This document shows positions 58,766 to 64,000 of a stretch of 64,000 nt of DNA, in pieces; the stretch's first letter is position 1, and each line of letters starts with the position of its first letter. The notes beneath the pieces are model-generated. The model searched no databases, was not told the origin of the DNA, and saw only the letters and a list, made by a program, of their open reading frames with translations. The position numbers and the translations under genes are program-made. The stretch lies in contig JAGKQI010000100.1 of assembly GCA_018806915.1 (NCBI GenBank), positions 248,001-312,000 of the forward strand. The letters run 5' to 3'. The DNA is from Phytophthora colocasiae. Its lineage: Eukaryota; Oomycota; Peronosporomycetes; Peronosporales; Peronosporaceae.

Positions 58766-59698
58766 ATGATGCCCCAGCAAGCCAAAACAAGCAAGTTGCA
58801 AGAAAAAACTAGGACAACACCCTCATCAAGTCGCAGTTGTTGGACACAATGTTGCAGTCTACAGCCCTTCAAGCGAGCTGGTGAGCTACTCGCCTTCCAC
58901 CTACTAAACGTTCTCGTGGGTATCCTTGGTATCATCTCTGTGATACTCTTACTTACAAGCATGGCTCTTATCCCAATCTGGGTCGTGGTCACTGTCGTTG
59001 TCGATGCCACACAATGGATCGAAATAACGCGGGTCATGTACTTCGCGTTGGCTGTGCTGGCTATACTCTACACAATTTTACTGGTGATTGATTTCCCTTT
59101 AGCGGCCGTTATATTCTTCTTTGTCTACCTTGGGGCCTCGAGCTTGGATCTATTCTTCAATTTAGCTACAGCTTTGGTGAAAACCGACGTCACGTTAGCA
59201 AACTTTGTCACTACTGAAGATTCAGAGGCTCATGACCCCGACGAGTGCCAGCATCGCTTTGGATCTCCTGGCTTATATCATATCGGTACCCCCGTTCGGC
59301 GAATTTATATGCCACGACGAATCTGGCTCGCCGTCATTTATTTTGCTGTTATTAAGGTCGCCATCAGTTTATTGAGTGCTGTCGTTCTTGCGATATCTAT
59401 CGCTCTGCCTGCGCTCGTTCTGTTCAACGGAGGTGAGGTATCCCTGGCTGATCATCAATTCAAGTTCAGCGACACTCCCATCACGTACACTGCTTTGGCT
59501 ATTACTACCTGGCTGGTTGGAATCGTTGGAGTGTCCATTGTGTCAGTGCTATCGGTCAAAGCTACATTTTGGGTGTGCGATGTCGGGCAGCAACAACTGG
59601 AAGTTGAGGCTCAGACGATTCCCTCACCGGAGGTAACGACGACAAATTTTGTGAAGGTTGAGATAAGTACACCGGTCGAAGCTGCAGCAGTTGTGTAG
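58766..59698 (+). CDS. Multi-span membrane protein, unknown function
   Basis: 310 aa, intact. The N-terminal ~40 residues are basic and Ser/Thr/Gln-rich (KTSKLQEKTRTTPSSSRS) and probably cytosolic. Then come hydrophobic segments at about 43-65, 68-88, 92-112, 116-136, a loop with TTEDSEAHDPDECQHRFG, and further segments at about 190-225 and 245-275, so about six membrane spans. The soluble tail is acidic/Thr-rich. No family was recognised. It starts 220 bp from the divergent ankyrin gene and has two truncated paralogues nearby, always beside an ankyrin copy. Confidence 0.8.
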   Translation: MMPQQAKTSKLQEKTRTTPSSSRSCWTQCCSLQPFKRAGELLAFHLLNVLVGILGIISVILLLTSMALIPIWVVVTVVVDATQWIEITRVMYFALAVLAILYTILLVIDFPLAAVIFFFVYLGASSLDLFFNLATALVKTDVTLANFVTTEDSEAHDPDECQHRFGSPGLYHIGTPVRRIYMPRRIWLAVIYFAVIKVAISLLSAVVLAISIALPALVLFNGGEVSLADHQFKFSDTPITYTALAITTWLVGIVGVSIVSVLSVKATFWVCDVGQQQLEVEAQTIPSPEVTTTNFVKVEISTPVEAAAVV

Positions 59699-59989
59699 TA
59701 GAGAATGGCGATTTCGTTCTTTGATTTTCGATTAGCAGGTAGGTAAAAGTTGATTAACTTTACCTAGACTACATCTTGCAGGCTATGGTATTACCAATGT
59801 CTCACGTCTAGCTTCGTGGATTCCATGTTTGGTTTTGTAGGGAAGAAGTTCAGTTTTTTCCGCCTCAAATTACAAGCTCATAAGCATTCAGTTAAGCTCT
59901 TCACCATCAATATTCCAACCAGACGAATAGAAATGACAGTGGGGGATTGATTACAAGCCCACAGCGATTTCAGGGGTGTATAACAGCGA
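59699..59989. other. Intergenic sequence at the inverted-duplication centre
   Basis: No gene seen. Contains the inverted repeat TTTACCT/AGGTAAA (near 59740-59765). It joins the 3' end of the intact membrane gene to the truncated, inverted paralogue. Confidence 0.4.
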
Positions 59990-60120
59990 GTAGCGAGTAG
60001 CTCACCAGCTCGCTTGAAGGGCTGTAGACTGCAACATTGTGTCCAATAACCGCGACTTGATAAGGGTGTAGCCCTAGTTTTTTCTTGCAACTTGCTTGTT
60101 GTGGCTTGCTGGGACATCAT
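59990..60120 (-). pseudogene. Membrane-protein gene, N-terminal remnant (inverted)
   Basis: Minus-strand ORF from MMSQQATTSKLQEKTR to KRAGELLA, nearly the same as the first ~43 residues of the gene at 58766, then unrelated sequence. It is head-to-head with the intact ankyrin gene at 60287, mirroring the 58545/58766 arrangement. Confidence 0.8.
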
Positions 60121-60286
60121 GCTGACTGGGTCACAAGAACGATTCTCGATAGGTGTCTACTAGCTTCAGTCAGAAATCTGGCTTCTCTTCACTTTCCAAG
60201 AAAGGATCAGCATTCCCAGAATGCAATATCATATACAGTCATAATCCAACCTTCAGGATTCCCATCAGACGACTCCATTTGACACG

Positions 60287-62272
60287 ATGACTGGAAGAAA
60301 CAAGCGAAGCCAAATAAATCTTCCGCTCCTTGACGATCTGCCCAGCAACAACTTCCCGAAACCGCTAACCTGTGTACGAGTGGTAGTTCAAAATGGTCCC
60401 GATATACTGTGTGTGCCTCATATTGTTGCCAAACTTGATGAATTTCTCGATGGCTCCTGGAAATGGACTCTTACCGAAGCCTGCGCGTCCAACTTCCATC
60501 ATCTAGTTGAACGACTTCTTGCAAGACAGAAAGCTACTAACCCATCCAAAGCTTTTTGGCATCGATCTGACTTTCGACAATGGCAGTTTAAGAAATGTTT
60601 GAGCAAGACGGTGGAAGTGGAGAACTTGAAAATGGTTCAACTATTGACAAAACACTTTCGAGACTGTCGAGTTCTGAAGCAACCTATTATAGGGGCTGCA
60701 AAACGTGGCCTATCCGACATTGTAAAGTGGCTACTTGAGTGCGACTGCGATGTCGAGTGGGATGCTAATATTGTTCGTATAGCTATTTTACAAGGGCAGT
60801 TTGAATTAGCGAAATGGCTACAAAAGAGGCTACCGACCGCCTCTGCGAACGAGATCGCAGGGTGGGCGCGGGCAGCAGCTGAAATAGGAGACTTGGCAAT
60901 GGTGAAATGGGCTTGCAGCTTACTGACTGAGCGGGACACTGATCAGAATCCTCGTTATGCACTGGAAGAAGTGGATTTGGTTGGAGTTGTGCGGGATGCT
61001 ACCAATTACGGTCACCTTCATGTACTACAGTGGATAATGGACGAGCCGAATCGAAATGTTTTTCTTTACAAGCGTTTCCATTCAAAATTAAAGCAAACCC
61101 CACAAGTGAAGATTAATCTTTGTACGGCAGCAGCTCGTGGACATATCGCTACTCTCGCTTGGTTAATTCAGCATTTCCTGGAGATATGTGACGGTAACGA
61201 AGCACACTTGTGTGCTGCAAAATATGGCCATCTCAATATTGTTCGCTTGCTACTCTCATCTCCTATTAACCCAAGTACTCCATCAAGACATATTGGTGCA
61301 GCTGCAAGAAATGGCCATCTTGATATTGTAAAGTGCCTTGTAGCCGCAGAATTCCCAACGAATGATGCCATTGACAGTGCCGCAAGCTATGGATTCCTCG
61401 ATACCGTGACGTGGCTGCACGAAAATACCCCGCACAGCTGCAGTACGAATACGATGCATTATGCAGCGATAAACGGCCACCTGGATGTCGTGAAGTGGCT
61501 TCACGAAAATTGTAGAGAAGGATGCTACGATGATACTATGACTACTGCTGCTATCGCAGGTCATTTAGATGTGGTTCAATGGTTTCATGAGAACACGACA
61601 AAAGATTGTACAACAAAAGCTATGGATTGGGCTGCGAGGAAAGGTGACCTTGAAATGGTAAAGTGGCTACATTTCAATAGAACGGAAGGTTGTACAACCG
61701 ATGCTATGGATTATGCCGCTGGAAATGGTCACCTTGACGTGGTGAAGTGGCTTCATTCCAATAGAACGGAGGGTTGTACAACTCACGCCATGGATTCTGC
61801 TGCTAGAAATGGACATCTCGGTGTGGTGAAATGGCTACACGCGAATCGACCGGAAGGCTGCACCACGCAAGCGATGGATAAAGCAGCACAAAACAATCAT
61901 CTTGCAGTGCTAAAGTGGCTCGACCAAAACAGGTCAGAAGGGTTTACGGACAAAGCCATACGCGGTGCAGTTCGTATGGGCAACTTGGAAGTACTTGAGT
62001 GGCTTTATCCTCGTCAACCTGAGCTTTGTCGAATTACTGCAGTGGATTGTGCGAACGACGTGTTAGCTTACTGTTCCCACTTTGGTATTTTGTGGTTTTT
62101 GTACCAGAATTGCCGTGAGTGCTGCTTAATGGAGACTCTGAAGAAGGCTCTTGTTGCTACAGGTAAACGACTAGAGTTTGCGGAATGGGCGTACGTTCAC
62201 CACCGGCACGAGTTCGAGCTGAGTGTTGCGGAACCCTTATTTGCTGACCGGCTAGTTGCTCAGCAGTTTTAA
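60287..62272 (+). CDS. Ankyrin-repeat-like protein, 661 aa (intact copy)
   Basis: ATG 60287 (MTGRNKRSQINLPL). An N-terminal ~130-residue region has no repeats (LTCVRVVVQNGPDILCVPHI ... WHRSDFRQW). Then ankyrin-like units follow to about residue 600. The clearest are 28 residues long, of the type EGCTTDAMDYAAGNGHLDVV-KWLHSNRT, occurring at least four times in a row near residues 455-570. A non-repeat tail follows (ILWFLYQNC ... WAYVHHRHEFELS). Proteins of this style form large oomycete families; a protein-binding role is inferred. No signal peptide, RxLR or catalytic domain is seen. It is the template for fragments at 50729-51250, 57193-58545 and 63400-63720. Confidence 0.88.
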   Translation: MTGRNKRSQINLPLLDDLPSNNFPKPLTCVRVVVQNGPDILCVPHIVAKLDEFLDGSWKWTLTEACASNFHHLVERLLARQKATNPSKAFWHRSDFRQWQFKKCLSKTVEVENLKMVQLLTKHFRDCRVLKQPIIGAAKRGLSDIVKWLLECDCDVEWDANIVRIAILQGQFELAKWLQKRLPTASANEIAGWARAAAEIGDLAMVKWACSLLTERDTDQNPRYALEEVDLVGVVRDATNYGHLHVLQWIMDEPNRNVFLYKRFHSKLKQTPQVKINLCTAAARGHIATLAWLIQHFLEICDGNEAHLCAAKYGHLNIVRLLLSSPINPSTPSRHIGAAARNGHLDIVKCLVAAEFPTNDAIDSAASYGFLDTVTWLHENTPHSCSTNTMHYAAINGHLDVVKWLHENCREGCYDDTMTTAAIAGHLDVVQWFHENTTKDCTTKAMDWAARKGDLEMVKWLHFNRTEGCTTDAMDYAAGNGHLDVVKWLHSNRTEGCTTHAMDSAARNGHLGVVKWLHANRPEGCTTQAMDKAAQNNHLAVLKWLDQNRSEGFTDKAIRGAVRMGNLEVLEWLYPRQPELCRITAVDCANDVLAYCSHFGILWFLYQNCRECCLMETLKKALVATGKRLEFAEWAYVHHRHEFELSVAEPLFADRLVAQQF

Positions 62273-62403
62273 TCGAATTGATTTGTAGAGATCGACACTA
62301 CTTCCCGAAAAAATAAAAAAAAAGTTTACTTTGGTTGTTACCTTCTGCTTGATGTTCGCTGTACCAATGAAATGGTCGCTCCGAGGTATTCAATGGTCTT
62401 CTA

Positions 62404-62535
62404 GCAACAACAACAACAACAATACTATTGTTCCTACATGAATACAACAACAACTGTCAACAATACTATTGTTCCTACATGAATATCATTGGTGATAGTA
62501 TTGTTGAATTGTTAAATTCAACAATCCATATCAAG
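62404..62535. repeat. Short repeats between ankyrin and membrane-gene copies
   Basis: A CAA run, then a 28-bp direct repeat (62417-62444 and 62458-62485) containing the palindrome AACAATA-C-TATTGTT, then an inverted repeat ATTGTTGAAT-TGTTAA-ATTCAACAAT. The rest of 62273-62641 has no gene, except the promoter-like copy from 62550. Confidence 0.7.
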
Positions 62536-62641
62536 TCTCTGAAGCTAGTGGACACGAGAATCGTTCTTGAAGGACTTGAAGTGATCTCCAGGATGTTTAT
62601 TGTTTTCTGTGGTTCATTTCTGAATTTGTGACCCAGCCAGC

Positions 62642-63176
62642 ATGATGTCCCAGCAAGCCAAAACAAGCAAGTTGCAAGAAAAAACTAGGACAACACCCTC
62701 ATCAAGTCGCAGTTGTCGGACACAATGTTGCAGTCTACAGCCCTTCAAGCGAGCTGGTGAGCTACTCGCCTTTCACCTACTAAACGTTCTCATAGGTATC
62801 CTTGGTATCATCTCGGTGATAGATACTATTGGCTCTTATCCCAATCTGGGCCCTGGTCACTATAGTTGTCGATGCCACACAATGGATCGTAATAATGCGG
62901 GTCATGTACTTCGCGTTGGCTGTGCTGGCGGTACTCTACACAATTTTTCTGGTGATTGATTTCTCTTTAGCAACCGTTATATTCCTCTTTGTCTACCTTG
63001 GGGCCTCGAGCTTGGATCTATTCTTCAATTTAGCTACAGCTTTGGTGAAAACCGACGTCAAGTTAGCAAACTTTGTCACTACTGAAGATTCAGACCGACG
63101 AGTTGGCAGCATTCGCTTCGGATCTCCCGATTTATATCTGCGCGCAGGTTTTCCTATGCAACCAAACGAACCCTGA
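62642..63176 (+). pseudogene. Membrane-protein gene, truncated third copy
   Basis: Starts MMSQQAKTSKLQEKTRTT and follows the 310-aa paralogue through NVLIGILGIISVI. An indel near 62820 shifts the frame, and the next frame carries on (MALIPIWALVTIVV ... VYLGASSLDLFFNLATALVK ... TTEDS). It ends early at 63176 after RVGSIRFGSPDLYLRAG, lacking the last two membrane spans. Confidence 0.85.
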
Positions 63177-63399
63177 GTTTTGTATTAGGAGCAAAGAACA
63201 AACAACAATGACACAAGACGCTTAGCAACTCTAGAAGCCTTTGGAGAAGATTTACGCTACTGGCGATCATTATGCAGGAAATCAGCAATATAGTGCTTGT
63301 TTGCCTTGGCGAGAGCCTGACACAAATGCCGAAACTTCTCCTAGTGGTGTCAATAGACTGATAAACCCGAACAAAATCCCTAAAGCCCGCTACGAATTC

Positions 63400-63720
63400 A
63401 AATTTTCCTTGTGCTACAGTGTGTGCCTCGTATTGTTGCAAAACTGAATGAATTTCTTGACAATTGCTTGAAATGGACACTCCAATAGCTGACTCATCAG
63501 GTGGGGTGGGTTAACTTACGTATCCCATGGCACCCTGCAATGTCAATTCTATAGTGTGGAGAATTTGAAAGTGGTTCAGCTATTGGCTCCCGATTGTCGT
63601 GCTACGAAACGGTTAGTTGCGGTCTATCAGACACTGTGAAGGTGCTAGTTGAGTGCGACTACTGTGTCGAATTGAATGCTAAAGTCGTTCGCGAGGCAAT
63701 TTTACAGAGTTTAATCGCTC
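63400..63720 (+). pseudogene. Ankyrin-repeat gene, degenerate N-terminal remnant (copy C)
   Basis: Pieces match the intact gene at nucleotide level: GTGTGCCTCGTATTGTTGCAAAACT (shown here only as a region at 63420-63444) corresponding to CVPHIVAKL; GAGAATTTGAAAGTGGTTCAG near 63560 (ENLKMVQ); and TGTGAAGGTGCTAGTTGAGTGCGACT near 63636 (the IVKWLLECD part). Stops and frameshifts are numerous. Confidence 0.65.
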
Positions 63721-63754
63721 AATTTCTTAATTGCTCCTACACGTTGCTATCCTT

Positions 63755-64000
63755 CTACGCCCACTTACCCAGTAGTGCCATGAAACCCGCACCACACCAT
63801 AGGAAAAAATACAGCATATACCGTTGCGGAGTTGTGCGTGCCAGGAATTTCGGGTTGGTGGTCATGTTGTATGTTAACAGCTCCACCAGCCCCGTGTAGA
63901 TTAAGATTCCACCCGCAACACAATCGAATACACCCTGCACCCATAATGCTGTTGTAGATTCACTCGAATACGAATTCCGGATTCCAATTCCAATCACTTG
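63755..64000 (-). CDS. ZIP-family zinc transporter, C-terminus (partial)
   Basis: Minus strand, running out of the window at its 5' side. The ~80 residues IGIGIRNSYSSESTTALWVQ, GVFDCVAGGILIYTGLVELL and a last hydrophobic stretch (MLYFFLWCGAGFMALLGKWA) match the final transmembrane helices of ZIP metal transporters: 'G-v-f-d-a-x-x-x-G-i-l-i-Y-t-x-l-v-e-l-l' and 'M-a-l-l-x-x-W' at the C-terminus. Stop at 63755. It looks like an ordinary host gene marking the edge of the repeat-rich region. Confidence 0.8.
   Translation of the reverse strand, partial: QVIGIGIRNSYSSESTTALWVQGVFDCVAGGILIYTGLVELLTYNMTTNPKFLARTTPQRYMLYFFLWCGAGFMALLGKWA

Overview
The window is a transposon-dense stretch of a eukaryotic genome, most likely an oomycete of the Phytophthora type. 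The reasons are chromodomain Ty3/Gypsy elements with oomycete-style RT motifs, spliced genes with introns of about 60 bp, ankyrin proteins built on 'GHLDVVKWLH' repeats, and the mix of Gypsy, Copia, LINE, piggyBac, hAT and Helitron sequences. No bacterial operons, rRNA, tRNA or CRISPR were seen.

Layout. (1) 1-~16900: a Ty3/Gypsy element (Gypsy-1, + strand, 5' LTR outside the window). Its gag carries five tandem copies of a 720-bp segment. A textbook -1 frameshift signal sits at the gag stop. Pol has PR, RT, two RNase H domains, IN and a chromodomain, with two amber codons. A ~1000-aa antisense ORF lies between pol and the probable 3' LTR. (2) 17039-25409: a second Ty3/Gypsy element (Gypsy-2) with ~460-bp LTRs, gag, pol, a frameshifted chromodomain and its own antisense ORF. 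Nearly all of it, LTR and coding alike, is tiled with short perfect hairpins. (3) Gypsy-2 lies inside a LINE (fragments at 16905-17038, 25410-26608, 29942-~30860), which is also split by a piggyBac element with TTAA target duplication (26605-29945). (4) 31085-32903: hAT transposase relics.

(5) 33011-50728: an Argonaute gene in three collinear pieces. A Copia element (34065-39436, 5-bp TSD) splits it after PAZ. A 10.35-kb Helitron-like element with 15-bp terminal inverted repeats (39672-50024) splits it in MID. Removing both restores one reading frame. The Helitron carries Rep/helicase plus a spliced SET-domain histone methyltransferase gene and a possible second spliced gene on the other strand. 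The Argonaute tail is cut off by an inverted ankyrin-gene fragment.

(6) 51401-57115: a third Gypsy element (- strand, 281-bp LTRs, TSD CAGTC) separating the two halves of an ankyrin-repeat gene. (7) 57193-~63720: an inverted duplication of a head-to-head pair (ankyrin protein / multi-span membrane protein), with one good copy of each gene and several truncated ones. (8) 63755-64000: the C-terminus of a ZIP-type zinc transporter on the minus strand, running out of the window.

The only genes that look intact are the 661-aa ankyrin protein, the 310-aa membrane protein, probably the SET gene, and the ZIP fragment. Several breaks in otherwise well-preserved elements are single-base length changes in homopolymers, so assembly error should be excluded before reading them as decay.
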